Assembly: GCF_002849695.1 (NCBI RefSeq)
Contig: NZ_CP018937.1
Coordinates: 744,001-808,000 of the forward strand
DNA length: 64,000 bases
DNA from: Bacteroides fragilis
Lineage (GTDB): Bacteria; Bacteroidota; Bacteroidia; Bacteroidales; Bacteroidaceae
Direction of reading: 5' to 3'
The position numbers and the translations under genes were made by a program. Positions 16,924-26,289 of the stretch are shown here, piece after piece; within the stretch, counting starts at the first letter, position 1, and every line of letters starts with the position of its first letter. The notes under the pieces were generated by a model that was given only the letters and a program-made list of their open reading frames with translations, was not told the DNA's origin and ran no database searches.

Positions 16924-18074
16924 CCTTCTTGATTTTTGACTTAGATGCTAAAGGACATCATTTAGAGTATATACATCATTTATATAGTTATGGTGGTATA
17001 CATCTAGTTGGGCATCGGATTGTGTTTGTATTGCATCCAGATTTTAAAAATATGTATAATTTTAGAACTTTTTGTCCTCAAGAGCATATAGATATCATTT
17101 ATCTAAAAGAAGAAGAAGTGGTAAATCTTAGTTCATATTCTTTTAAATCTGCATACAAAGCATCTTGTTTACTTAAGAAATACATCAATTTGGTGATTCC
17201 AGATACTGTGTTTTTGAATACTATAATATCGTTTATGCCATTTCTCCCTATTATGGTTAGAAATAGTCGATTTATTTCGGGAATAGAATATACTATTCCT
17301 GATAGGCGGATTAGAGCCAGTAATAGAAAAAAAATAGAAGATCATTTGAAATTATTTTTGTATGCTTATGCTCCTTGTTTTAAAAAAATTTATTTGCTTA
17401 ATGATTCTAAATATCCAATTGTTTACAATAAAAAATTTCGAGTAAATAAGTTTTCGTTTTTACCTGATCCGTATGTACCTATATACTCTGTTGAAGAAAT
17501 TTATTCTATTTCAAACTTGATTACAGACAAATCAAAATGTGTTTTTCTTCATTGTGGGGGGATGGGAATGCGAAAAGGTACTTTTAATATACTAGAGGCT
17601 ATAGAAACGTTATCTATAAAAGAGAAAAATAAATCTGTTTTTGTGTTTGCAGGTGTTATATCAGACACTAATATGCGCGAAAAGTTTGTTCGTATAGTAA
17701 AAGAACTTTCTAGATCAGTACAAATTATTTTTATAGAAAGATTTTTGAAATTTGAAGAGCTTGCGTATTTATTTGAATTAACAAATTATGTACTTGTACC
17801 ATATCAAAATGTAGAGCAAAGTAGTGGCATTATTGGTTATGCGGCTCAGTTTAATAAACCTGTTATAGGACCTTCTGAAGGTCTATTGGGAGAATTAATA
17901 TTTTCTTATAATTTAGGCTATACTATTACTAACATTAACGCCGACAGATTAGCAGAGATAATCTCTAAATTATTAAAAAATGCTCCTCGTAAAATAGATG
18001 GTACGAGTTATTTAAGTATTTCTTCTTTGGATAATTTTTCAAAAATAATTTACGGTGTAAAAGATGAAAAATAA
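16920..18074 (+). CDS. Glycosyltransferase, GT4-like
   Basis: 384 residues. The N-terminus (FLIFDLDAKGHHLEYIHHLY) is the glycine/histidine-rich start seen in some GT-B enzymes. The C-terminal half has the usual GT4-type elements: FLHCGGMGMRKGTFNILEAI and LVPYQNVEQSSGIIGYAAQF, then KPVIGPSEGLLGEL. The classical E-x7-E is replaced by E/Q-rich sequence around EQSSGII. Donor and acceptor cannot be read. It overlaps the polymerase stop by 4 bases and the CapA-like gene by 11 bases. Confidence 0.8.
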   Translation: MTFLIFDLDAKGHHLEYIHHLYSYGGIHLVGHRIVFVLHPDFKNMYNFRTFCPQEHIDIIYLKEEEVVNLSSYSFKSAYKASCLLKKYINLVIPDTVFLNTIISFMPFLPIMVRNSRFISGIEYTIPDRRIRASNRKKIEDHLKLFLYAYAPCFKKIYLLNDSKYPIVYNKKFRVNKFSFLPDPYVPIYSVEEIYSISNLITDKSKCVFLHCGGMGMRKGTFNILEAIETLSIKEKNKSVFVFAGVISDTNMREKFVRIVKELSRSVQIIFIERFLKFEELAYLFELTNYVLVPYQNVEQSSGIIGYAAQFNKPVIGPSEGLLGELIFSYNLGYTITNINADRLAEIISKLLKNAPRKIDGTSYLSISSLDNFSKIIYGVKDEK

Positions 18075-19182
18075 TTTAAGATTATTCTTTCTCGGAGACT
18101 TTTATTGCAATGAAATAGATAGAATTGAGATTGCTGATGAGATAAGGACTATCATTTGTTCTAGTGATGTTAACATCTGTAATTTTGAGGCACCTGTACT
18201 TTCGCAAGGAAAGCCTAGCTTAAAAAGTGGTCCAAATATTCGTCAATCACGAGATGCACCCGCTTTTCTTGAAAAAATAGGATTTAATGTCTGTTCTTTG
18301 GCTAATAACCATATTATGGATTATGGGGAAGAGGGCTTAAAAAAAACTATTTCTTTATTTAAAAAGTCCTTACTAGTTGGTGCTGGTACTATTGATAATG
18401 CTTATCAGGTGAAAACAATGGTTATAAAGGGATATACCATTGGATTTTTGGCTCTATCACATAATGAATTTGGGGTACTTGATGACGATAATCAAAACAA
18501 TATAGGTTGTGCATGGATAAACCATCCTTGTGTGAATCATGTGATTGCTAATGCTAAAAAGATGGTAGATTATCTTTTTATTTTATCTCATGCAGGCGTG
18601 GAGAATATTAGTATTCCTTTACCGGAGTGGCGTCAACGTTATCAAGATTTAATAGACTGTGGTGCAGACGCAGTAATAGCTTCTCATCCCCATATTCCTC
18701 AAGGATGGGAGCGATATAAAGAAAAACCTATATTTTATAGTTTAGGAAATTTTTATTTCGATAGACCATCTAAAGTTCCTTATGCCAATATTGGACTAGG
18801 AGTATTATTTGACATTAATGATAAAGGTTATATAAAATATACGGTTTGCCCATTAAAAAAGGAGGGTTGGGATCTGAATTTGAGTAATGATCCTAAAATT
18901 TGGGCATATCTTAAGGAGTGTGAGGAGATACTTAAGCAAGATAGTAAATATTTATTGGAAGTAAATAAACAGGTTGTAAATTTATGGACAAATATATATA
19001 AATATTATTTTTATTATTCCTTAAGGAAAATATCTTTTCAATTTGGCTTTTATAATTTGCTAAAGACTATATATAGGGCTGTTTTTTACTCAAATAATTA
19101 TGTTTTATTATTGAATAATATCCGTTGTGAAAGTCATCGATGGGCAATTGTTCGTGCTATTAAATTATTGTATTTAAAATGA
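18064..19182 (+). CDS. CapA-family protein (metallophosphoesterase fold)
   Basis: 372 residues. Family motifs appear in order: FLGDFYCNE near the start, CNFEAPVL (about residue 40), SLANNHIMDYGEEGL (about 80-94), ILSHAGVEN, DAVIASHPHIPQGWE and IFYSLGNFYFDRP. CapA/PgsA proteins were first known from poly-gamma-glutamate capsule synthesis, where their metal-binding phosphatase-like fold supports polymer export or anchoring. No signal peptide is visible, and the C-terminal 90 residues are aromatic and basic, with no clear function. It is embedded in the capsule operon next to an ATP-grasp ligase, an association that suggests amide chemistry on the polymer. Confidence 0.88.
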   Translation: MKNNLRLFFLGDFYCNEIDRIEIADEIRTIICSSDVNICNFEAPVLSQGKPSLKSGPNIRQSRDAPAFLEKIGFNVCSLANNHIMDYGEEGLKKTISLFKKSLLVGAGTIDNAYQVKTMVIKGYTIGFLALSHNEFGVLDDDNQNNIGCAWINHPCVNHVIANAKKMVDYLFILSHAGVENISIPLPEWRQRYQDLIDCGADAVIASHPHIPQGWERYKEKPIFYSLGNFYFDRPSKVPYANIGLGVLFDINDKGYIKYTVCPLKKEGWDLNLSNDPKIWAYLKECEEILKQDSKYLLEVNKQVVNLWTNIYKYYFYYSLRKISFQFGFYNLLKTIYRAVFYSNNYVLLLNNIRCESHRWAIVRAIKLLYLK

Positions 19183-20036
19183 ATGTAAATTCTTGCAAGC
19201 GTTGGGCTGCTGATTTTGTTTGTAAAATTAGCATAAAGTTATATTATCAATTGAGTTATTTGCATAATAGAAAAAGGCTTTTAAATTTTGCTTTTCCACA
19301 TAATCTTAGTGAATTTATAATAAAGAAGATAGTTAGTGGTGAAACAGCACAGTATGCTGTTTATGCAGATAAATATGCTGTTAGAAAATATGTTGAAGAA
19401 GTAGGGCTGGGGAACATTCTTCCAAAAATTTTGGGTGTTTGGAAGGATGTTGATGAAATAGAATTTGATTCTCTTCCGGACAAGTTTGCACTGAAACTCA
19501 ATTATGGATCGGGAATGAATATAATTTGTAAGAATAGAAGGAATCTTAATACTGCTGAAATAAAAGAAAAAATATCAGGTTGGATGTCTAAGGATATTTT
19601 CTGGAGAGCTGAGCCTCATTATGATTTGATTCCTAAATGTATTATTTGTGAAGAATTTATAGAGGATCATATGGGCTATTTTCCATTAGATTATAAGTTT
19701 ATGTGCTTTAATGGAGTTCCGAATCATATTTTAGTGTGTTCAGAACGAAATGTGAAGATGAAACTTTTTACTTATGATTTGGACTGGAATAAGATAGATT
19801 TATTAACGTCTGATTATCGCTCAACAGAGGATATTCGTAAACCCCAAAATTTAGACTTAATGATTCAGTATGCGACACAATTATCCAAAGGGTTTGATTT
19901 TGTGAGGATTGATCTTTATGATACAGGTGAACATGTTTTTTTTGGAGAAATGACTTTTACTCCTGAAGGTGGAGTTTTACGATATTATAGTCTATCTGCA
20001 TTGTCTATGATGGGAAAGCTGGTTTATTTAAAATAA
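19179..20036 (+). CDS. TupA-like ATP-grasp protein, candidate amide ligase
   Basis: 285 residues. The ATP-grasp pattern is visible: FALKLNYGSGMNIICKNRRN (ATP-binding part, about 106-125), IICEEFIEDH (about 160), PLDYKFMCFNGVPNHILV, and the metal-binding end FDFVRIDLYDTGEH ... FFGEMTFTPEGG. This resembles the TupA family, named after the Bacillus teichuronopeptide gene, and these proteins are common in capsule loci. They are thought to join an amino acid or other amine to a carboxylate, with ATP. It overlaps the CapA-like gene by 4 bases and precedes a uronic-acid-forming dehydrogenase, so a hexuronic acid in the repeat is a candidate acceptor. Enzyme activity is inferred, not shown. Confidence 0.82.
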   Translation: MNVNSCKRWAADFVCKISIKLYYQLSYLHNRKRLLNFAFPHNLSEFIIKKIVSGETAQYAVYADKYAVRKYVEEVGLGNILPKILGVWKDVDEIEFDSLPDKFALKLNYGSGMNIICKNRRNLNTAEIKEKISGWMSKDIFWRAEPHYDLIPKCIICEEFIEDHMGYFPLDYKFMCFNGVPNHILVCSERNVKMKLFTYDLDWNKIDLLTSDYRSTEDIRKPQNLDLMIQYATQLSKGFDFVRIDLYDTGEHVFFGEMTFTPEGGVLRYYSLSALSMMGKLVYLK

Positions 20037-20041
20037 GAAAT

Positions 20042-21319
20042 ATGGATAATATTAAGATTGCCGTAATAGGTCTTGGTTATGTTGGGCTACCTTTGGCCCG
20101 ATTGTTTTCGACAAAATATGAATGTATTGGTTTTGATCTGAACCAGTCTCGTGTTGATGCTTTAAATTCCGGTCATGATATGACTTTAGAGGTTTCTGAC
20201 GACTTACTTCGGAAAGCGATAGAAAATGGTTTCAAATGTACCAGTAATATTGACGAAATAAGTAATTGTAACTTTTATGTTGTAGCTGTACCAACCCCTG
20301 TGGATTTGAATAATCGCCCCGATCTTACACCTTTGATTGGTGCGAGTACTACAGTCGGAAAAGTTATTTCAAAAGGGGATATTGTTGTGTATGAATCTAC
20401 TGTATATCCGGGAGTAACAGAGGAAGAATGTCTTCCGGTAGTCGAAAAGGTGTCTGGGTTAACATACAATGTAGATTTTTATGCAGGTTATTCACCAGAA
20501 CGTATAAACCCAGGTGATAAAGAGCATACTGTTGAAAAGATTAAGAAAGTAACTTCCGGTTCGACTCCTGAGATTGCTGACATTGTTGATTCTGTTTATA
20601 ATTCAGTGTTGGTTAACGGTACTCATAAAGCCCCTTCTATCAAAGTGGCTGAAGCTTCCAAAATAATAGAGAACTCCCAGCGCGATGTGAATATTGCCTT
20701 CATGAATGAACTTTCAAAGATTTTCAATGCAATGGGCATTGATACCAATGATGTTATTGAGGCTGCATCTTCCAAATGGAATTTTATCAAGTTGAAGCCG
20801 GGCTTGGTCGGTGGTCACTGTATTAGTGTTGATCCTTATTATCTTATTCAGAAGGCCCAGGTTTATGGGGTACTCCCACGAATCATGTCTGCGGCAAGGC
20901 GCTTGAATGATGGTATGGGAGACTATGTCGCTAATCAGGTGATTAGATTAATGAATAAAAAAGGTATTCTTGTCAAAGATTCAAAGATTCTGCTTCTGGG
21001 TTTTACTTTTAAAGAAGATTGCCCTGATATTCGAAATACCAAGGTGATAGACATTTATTCTACCTTACATGAGTATACTTCTGACATTACCGTTTATGAT
21101 GCTTGGGCTAATTCGGCTAAAGTGGCACATGAATATGGTATATCGATCCTGACTGCTGGTCTTGATAATTTGGTTGGACAATTTGATGCGGTGGTGTTGT
21201 GTGTTGGACATAAAGAGTTCCGGCATATGAATATTCGCGGCTTTCTCCGTTCTGATATGGGTGTTGTTTATGATGTTAAAGCTGTATTGAGTAAAGATAT
21301 AATAGATGGCAGATTATAA
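20042..21319 (+). CDS. Nucleotide-sugar 6-dehydrogenase (WbpO/TviB type)
   Basis: 425 residues with the full UDP-glucose/UDP-N-acetylhexosamine dehydrogenase layout: NAD-binding GLGYVGLPLA (about 10-19), VAVPTPVD, ESTVYPGVTEE, the SPERINPG element, and the catalytic-cysteine motif GGHCISVDPYYL. Sequence style (YSPERINPGD, KIIENSQRDVNIAFMNEL) is nearer to the WbpO/TviB group that makes UDP-GalNAcA or UDP-GlcNAcA than to UDP-glucose dehydrogenase. It oxidises C6 of the sugar nucleotide to a carboxylate. Codon use here returns toward the host pattern after the AT-rich block upstream, a possible recombination boundary near 20.04 kb. Confidence 0.92.
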   Translation: MDNIKIAVIGLGYVGLPLARLFSTKYECIGFDLNQSRVDALNSGHDMTLEVSDDLLRKAIENGFKCTSNIDEISNCNFYVVAVPTPVDLNNRPDLTPLIGASTTVGKVISKGDIVVYESTVYPGVTEEECLPVVEKVSGLTYNVDFYAGYSPERINPGDKEHTVEKIKKVTSGSTPEIADIVDSVYNSVLVNGTHKAPSIKVAEASKIIENSQRDVNIAFMNELSKIFNAMGIDTNDVIEAASSKWNFIKLKPGLVGGHCISVDPYYLIQKAQVYGVLPRIMSAARRLNDGMGDYVANQVIRLMNKKGILVKDSKILLLGFTFKEDCPDIRNTKVIDIYSTLHEYTSDITVYDAWANSAKVAHEYGISILTAGLDNLVGQFDAVVLCVGHKEFRHMNIRGFLRSDMGVVYDVKAVLSKDIIDGRL

Positions 21320-22439
21320 TTCTTCTATTTGTTGTATTTTTAATATAGGGACTCACTATCGCAATCCTATATATTCAAAAATGTCTTCGGAGCTTCCCTG
21401 CGATTTTTATTTTGGCGATCGTCTATTGACACCAATAAAGAAAATGGATTATACCCAATTGAACCATTTTCGCTCAGAATTGCATAACAAATATTTATTT
21501 TCTCAGTTTTATTGGCAATCTAAATCTGTCCGGTTAGTCTTTAAACCCTATACTTATTATGTATTGGATGGAGAACCTTATTGTTTGTCTTCATGGGTTA
21601 TCCTTTTCTGGGCAAAACTTTTAAATAAGAGAACAGTAGCTTGGACTCATGGTTGGTATGGCAGAGAAAGTTTTGTAAAGAAGGTTATAAAAAAGTTGTT
21701 TTATTCTTTGTTTTCTGAGTTGATGGTTTATGGCGAATATGCTATTTCCCTGATGTCAAAAGAAGGCTTTGATAAATCAAAGATGGTTTGTATTGCAAAC
21801 TCTTTGGATTATGATAATCAGTTGAAAATCAGAATCAATTTGTCGCCTTCTTCTATTTATTCTACTCATTTTTCCAACTCCTATCCTGTATTATTCTATA
21901 TCGGGCGTGTGCAAAAATCGAAGAAGTTGGAATATATAATCCAAGCTATGGATATCTTGAAACAGAAAGGGTTTCCGGTAAATCTTGTTGTTGTCGGTAA
22001 AGATGTGGATGGGGTTCATCTTGATTGTGAAATAGCTAAATATAATCTTGGCTCTCATGTCTGGTTATATGGACCTTGTTATGACGAGATGCGCATAGGA
22101 GAGATGTTCTATAATGCGGATGTTTGTGTGTCTCCTGGGAATGTTGGCTTGACTGCTATCCATTCTCTGACTTATGGTTGTCCTGTCATAACACATAATA
22201 ATTTTCCTTTCCAAGGTCCTGAATTTGAATCTATAATTCAGGGAAAAACGGGGGATTTTTTCCAGGAAAATGATGTAAACAGTTTAGCTGATACCATTCA
22301 GAAATGGTTAAGTCGGAGTTTATATAGTAGAGATGATATCCGGCAGTTTGCCTATCAGACAATTGATACTAAATGGAATTTATATTACCAGATGAATATT
22401 CTCAAACAAGTTTTTCTTAAACAAGCTAAGGATGAATGA
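21306..22439 (+). CDS. Glycosyltransferase family 4 protein
   Basis: 377 residues. GT-B fold indicators are VLFYIGRVQKSKKLEYIIQAM (donor-site loop start), LYGPCYDEMRIGEMFYNADV and SPGNVGLTAIHSLTYGCPV, a GT4-type C-terminal end. The start overlaps the dehydrogenase by 14 bases, and the stop overlaps the deacetylase by 8, so this is a translationally coupled block. Sugar specificity is unknown. Confidence 0.85.
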   Translation: MADYNSSICCIFNIGTHYRNPIYSKMSSELPCDFYFGDRLLTPIKKMDYTQLNHFRSELHNKYLFSQFYWQSKSVRLVFKPYTYYVLDGEPYCLSSWVILFWAKLLNKRTVAWTHGWYGRESFVKKVIKKLFYSLFSELMVYGEYAISLMSKEGFDKSKMVCIANSLDYDNQLKIRINLSPSSIYSTHFSNSYPVLFYIGRVQKSKKLEYIIQAMDILKQKGFPVNLVVVGKDVDGVHLDCEIAKYNLGSHVWLYGPCYDEMRIGEMFYNADVCVSPGNVGLTAIHSLTYGCPVITHNNFPFQGPEFESIIQGKTGDFFQENDVNSLADTIQKWLSRSLYSRDDIRQFAYQTIDTKWNLYYQMNILKQVFLKQAKDE

Positions 22440-23211
22440 CTTTCGGAGTTTAATAAGGAATAGTGTTTTGGATATTTTAGGGATATTTTCCCGTCCTCAA
22501 AATGGTATTCATATATTGAATGGACATATGATATGTCGTGGAGTGGCTAATGATCAAGCAAAATATTATTTTTCTCACCAATTAAAAGAACTTTCCCGAC
22601 ATGTACGTTTCATAAGGGTGGAGGAGGCCACTTCTCTAATTCTCAATCATGAAAGTGTCGATGAACCTTTGGTTGCCTTTACATTTGATGATGGTTTTAT
22701 GGAATGTCATTCAATGATAGCACCTGTTTTGGAACAGTTTGGGGTGAATGCGGCTTTTTTTATCAATCCTAATTTCGTAGATGGGGATGATGTGTATATT
22801 CAGAATTTTACAAATAATATAGTTCTCACTCCCGGAAAAACTCCAATGCGGTGGAAAGAGATAAGGGAATTGCATGAGAGGGGACATATTATTGGTGCAC
22901 ATACAATGGATCATTATATGATTAATGATAGTAATTGGGTGGAATTAGACAAGCAAATAGGTTGTTGTAAATCGGTAATAGAACAGGAACTCTCTACTTC
23001 TTGTGAATACTTTGCCTTTCCATATGGACGCTTGGAACACGCTAATCAATCTTCGATTGATATTGCATGTAAGTATTACAAATATGTGTTTTCTCAATCG
23101 GACTATAAACATTACTTTTCTTTTGGCGGTCGCGTAATTAACAGACGGCATTTTGAGCCTTTTTGGCCCGTGAAACATGTTTCTTATTTTTTGAGTTGCC
23201 ATAAAAAATAG
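22432..23211 (+). CDS. Polysaccharide deacetylase family protein (NodB fold)
   Basis: 259 residues. The NodB core is present: VAFTFDDGFMECH (metal-binding Asp pair), RGHIIGAHTMDHYM (the H-T-x-x-H metal motif) and YFAFPYGRLE. These enzymes remove acetyl groups from N-acetyl sugars with a divalent metal. In a capsule locus it probably acts on the lipid-linked repeat or on a precursor. No signal peptide is visible, so a cytoplasmic action is likely. The gene lies in the coupled run between two glycosyltransferases. Confidence 0.85.
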   Translation: MNDFRSLIRNSVLDILGIFSRPQNGIHILNGHMICRGVANDQAKYYFSHQLKELSRHVRFIRVEEATSLILNHESVDEPLVAFTFDDGFMECHSMIAPVLEQFGVNAAFFINPNFVDGDDVYIQNFTNNIVLTPGKTPMRWKEIRELHERGHIIGAHTMDHYMINDSNWVELDKQIGCCKSVIEQELSTSCEYFAFPYGRLEHANQSSIDIACKYYKYVFSQSDYKHYFSFGGRVINRRHFEPFWPVKHVSYFLSCHKK

Positions 23212-23265
23212 GGGACTTTAATTAGTCTTTTCGATCTTGTTCTCTTCTATTTGATCACTACGATA

Positions 23266-24489
23266 GTGAAAACTCTCTTTCAAATAAATGTTGTTGCTAA
23301 CTCTGGTTCCACCGGCCATATTGCAGAGGAGTTAGGGCGTTTGGTTATTGCTTCTGGCTGGAAAAGTTATATTGCTTACGGTCGTTGGGCCTGTCCCAGC
23401 CAATCTATGTTGATTCGGATTGGAACTAGATTTGATCTCTTTGTCCATGGCTTGAAATCCATGTTGTTTGACAGGCATGGTTTTGGTTCACGGAGAGCTA
23501 CCTTGCACTTAATTTCAAAAATAGAGAAAATAAAACCGGACATAATCCATTTGCATAATCTTCATGGCTATTATTTAAACTGTGAGGTTTTATTTGACTA
23601 TCTATCTACAGCTAAAATACCTGTTGTTTGGACTTTGCATGATTGTTGGAGTTTCACGGGACATTGTGTTCATTTTCAGAATATCGGGTGTGAGAAGTGG
23701 AAGACAGGTTGTTTTGCATGTCCCAATATACGAGATTATCCCAAAGCTTTAGGTTGTGATAACTCTCGTATGAACTATATAGAAAAGAAGAGATTGTTTA
23801 CTTCGGTTGAACGTATGATGATTGTACCTGTTTGCAATTGGCTAAGTGATATGTTGAGTAAGTCATATCTTTCTCAAATAAAACGGCAGACTATTGTTAA
23901 CGGAATAGATTTGAAAGTGTTTACTCCAAAAGGTAATCGTGATGTGATAAAAAGTAATTTAGGTGTAGGGACACGATACATGATTTTAGCTGTTGCTACG
24001 GTTTGGGGGACTACGAAGGGATTTGATGATCTTATATACCTAAACTCATTATTACCAGATAAGAGTGTAATTGTTGTGGTGGGGCTAACCACAAAACAAA
24101 TAAAAAAATTGCCTGGTAATATGATTGGTATAGAGAGAACGGAGAATATTAATCAGTTGGTTGAAATATATTCTGCTGCAGATATTTTTATAAACCCGAC
24201 ATATCAAGATACATTACCTACAGTCAATATTGAAGCGCTTGCTTGTGGTACTCCTGTTATAACTTATGATACCGGAGGCAGTGCTGACATTGTAGATTCT
24301 GATACGGGAATGGTTTTAAAACGTGGGGATATTCATACGTTATTAGAAAAGATTTTAGAAATAAGAGAAAGAGGTAAAGAGTCTTATATAACAAAATGTC
24401 GCCAAAGAGCATTACAATTTTTTGATAAGTCAAAGCAGTTGAGTTACTACTTGTCTCTTTATGATCAATTACTAAATAAAGAAAGATAG
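23266..24489 (+). CDS. Glycosyltransferase family 4 protein
   Basis: The longest frame begins with TTG at 23251; a GTG at 23266 gives the start MKTLFQINVVANSGSTGHIA that is usual for this Bacteroides GT4 group, and is chosen (about 407 residues). Motifs are the N-terminal glycine loop (NSGSTGHIAEELG), HLHNLHGYYLN, TLHDCWSFTGHC with a Cys-rich stretch (CEKWKTGCFACPNI), and the C-terminal EIYSAADIFINPTYQDTLPT with NIEALACGTPVITYDTGG. The transferred sugar is not readable, though relatives with WTLHDCWSFTGHC are common in capsule loci. Confidence 0.88.
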   Translation: MKTLFQINVVANSGSTGHIAEELGRLVIASGWKSYIAYGRWACPSQSMLIRIGTRFDLFVHGLKSMLFDRHGFGSRRATLHLISKIEKIKPDIIHLHNLHGYYLNCEVLFDYLSTAKIPVVWTLHDCWSFTGHCVHFQNIGCEKWKTGCFACPNIRDYPKALGCDNSRMNYIEKKRLFTSVERMMIVPVCNWLSDMLSKSYLSQIKRQTIVNGIDLKVFTPKGNRDVIKSNLGVGTRYMILAVATVWGTTKGFDDLIYLNSLLPDKSVIVVVGLTTKQIKKLPGNMIGIERTENINQLVEIYSAADIFINPTYQDTLPTVNIEALACGTPVITYDTGGSADIVDSDTGMVLKRGDIHTLLEKILEIRERGKESYITKCRQRALQFFDKSKQLSYYLSLYDQLLNKER

Positions 24490-24505
24490 TTCTTCTTTCA
24501 TAGTT

Positions 24506-25270
24506 ATGAAAATATCCCTTGTTACTGTCACTTTTAATAGTGCTAAAACGCTTCGTGATACGATTCATTCTGTTCTTTCGCAGTCTTATACTAATATAGA
24601 ATATATAATAGTGGATGGTTTGTCTAATGATGAAACCGTTGCACTTATTAAAGAATATGAACCTTTATTTCAGGGTCGTTTGAAATGGATAAGTGAGAAA
24701 GATAAGGGACTCTATGATGCTATGAATAAAGGGATTCGAATGTCTACCGGGGATATTGTCGGGATTATTAATTCGGATGATTTTTATCATAGAGAAGATG
24801 TTTTAGAGAAAGTTGCTCAATCGTTTGAAGTTGGTGAAACAGAGGCGATTTATGGAGATGTACGTTTTGTAAACCCTGATAATTTGGATAGGACAGTTCG
24901 CTATTATTCTTCTAAAAGGTTTGTCCCATCCTTGTTTCGATTCGGATTTATGCCTGCCCATCCAACATTTTTTACATATAGAAAATATTTTGACCTGTTT
25001 GGCTATTATAAAACAAATTATAAAATAGCTGCTGATTATGAATTGCTTGTTCGTTTTTTATATGTACATCGGTTAAAAAGTAAATATTTGCCTTTGGGTT
25101 TTATGAAAATGAGAACAGGAGGTGCGAGTACAGCTTCTATTAAGAGTAATATCTTATTGAATAAAGAGATAGTAAGGGCATGTAAGGAGAATGGAATATG
25201 GACTTGTTATCCCTTGCTTTTATTAAAATATTTAGTAAAAGTGTTTGAACTGATTTTTATAAAAAAATGA
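24506..25270 (+). CDS. Glycosyltransferase family 2 protein
   Basis: 254 residues. GT-A fold with KISLVTVTFNSAKTLRDTIH at the N-terminus, the DXD-like element NSDDFYH near residue 91, and the stretch WISEKDKGLYDAMNKGIRMS which is characteristic of the WcaA-like/colanic-acid GT2 group. The C-terminus has hydrophobic segments that may touch the membrane. It acts on the cytoplasmic lipid-linked repeat unit. Overlaps the epimerase gene by 4 bases. Confidence 0.9.
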   Translation: MKISLVTVTFNSAKTLRDTIHSVLSQSYTNIEYIIVDGLSNDETVALIKEYEPLFQGRLKWISEKDKGLYDAMNKGIRMSTGDIVGIINSDDFYHREDVLEKVAQSFEVGETEAIYGDVRFVNPDNLDRTVRYYSSKRFVPSLFRFGFMPAHPTFFTYRKYFDLFGYYKTNYKIAADYELLVRFLYVHRLKSKYLPLGFMKMRTGGASTASIKSNILLNKEIVRACKENGIWTCYPLLLLKYLVKVFELIFIKK

Positions 25271-26286
25271 ATATACTTATTTCTGGAATTCATGGTTTTA
25301 TAGGCTCTAATTTTATTGGGGCTTTGAAAGATAAACATACTTTGTATGGGCTTGATATTGTTTTTCCTGCTAAAGATGGGGTCGTTAATACTTTTTCTTG
25401 GCGAGATATCGAACCCACATCTTTCCCTTTTCAAGCCCTTCCTCAGTTTGATGCCATTATTCATCTTGCCGGAAAGGCCCATGATACGAAAAACCAATCG
25501 GCTGCTCAGTCCTATTTTGATATCAATACCGGTCTGACTCAAAAGATATTCGATTTCTTTTTGGAGTCTTCTGCCAAGAAATTCATTTTCTTTAGTTCGG
25601 TGAAAGCTGCTGCCGATAGTGTAGTAGGAGACGTGCTTACTGAAGACGTGATTCCGACTCCGGTTGGTCCTTATGGGGAGAGTAAGATTAAGGCGGAAGA
25701 ATATATAAAAGAGCATTTTATGTTTCCAACTGCTTCTATTGATGAGGATCAGTCTTTGCGGTTGGGGAAAGATAAGGGGAGGATACCCAAGAATAAACAG
25801 GTGTATATTCTTCGTCCCTGCATGATTCACGGACCGGGAAATAAAGGGAATCTGAATTTATTATATAATGTAGTGAAAAAAGGAATCCCTTGGCCTCTTG
25901 GCGATTTTGATAATCGCCGTTCGTTTACTTCAATCGATAACCTTTGTTATGTGATTGAGGGGCTTTTGAATCGGGATGTACCTACGGGCATCTACCATAT
26001 GGGAGATGATGAAGCTCTGTCAACGAATGAACTGATTGGCATCATGTGTGAAGCAATGGGAAAACAGCCGCATATCTGGAAGATGAACAAAGGGCTTATG
26101 GAAGGATGTGCCGGCTTGGGTACTCTGCTGCATTTACCTTTGAATACGGAAAGACTTCGTAAATTGACGGAAAATTATGTGGTAAGCAACGCTAAGATCA
26201 AAGCCGCTCTCGGGATTGATAAATTACCTGTAACGGCTAAAGAAGGATTGATGAAGACCATTCGTTCATTTGAAGAAACTAAATAA
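25267..26286 (+). CDS. NAD-dependent epimerase/dehydratase, likely 4-ketoreductase of an amino-deoxy sugar
   Basis: 339 residues, extended SDR: ISGIHGFIGSNFIGAL (cofactor loop), DAIIHLAGKAHDTKNQ, FIFFSSVKAAAD and the YGESKIKAEEY motif (catalytic Tyr and Lys). The sequence GKAHDTKNQ and the pairing with the initiating phosphosugar transferase recall the WbpV/WreQ type that reduces UDP-4-keto-6-deoxy-GlcNAc to UDP-QuiNAc or UDP-FucNAc. The matching 4,6-dehydratase (WbpM/CapD type) is not in the window and would be encoded elsewhere. The residue insert after ATG SIDEDQSLRLGKDKGRIP lacks counterparts I recognise. Confidence 0.82.
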   Translation: MNILISGIHGFIGSNFIGALKDKHTLYGLDIVFPAKDGVVNTFSWRDIEPTSFPFQALPQFDAIIHLAGKAHDTKNQSAAQSYFDINTGLTQKIFDFFLESSAKKFIFFSSVKAAADSVVGDVLTEDVIPTPVGPYGESKIKAEEYIKEHFMFPTASIDEDQSLRLGKDKGRIPKNKQVYILRPCMIHGPGNKGNLNLLYNVVKKGIPWPLGDFDNRRSFTSIDNLCYVIEGLLNRDVPTGIYHMGDDEALSTNELIGIMCEAMGKQPHIWKMNKGLMEGCAGLGTLLHLPLNTERLRKLTENYVVSNAKIKAALGIDKLPVTAKEGLMKTIRSFEETK

Positions 26287-26289
26287 CTT

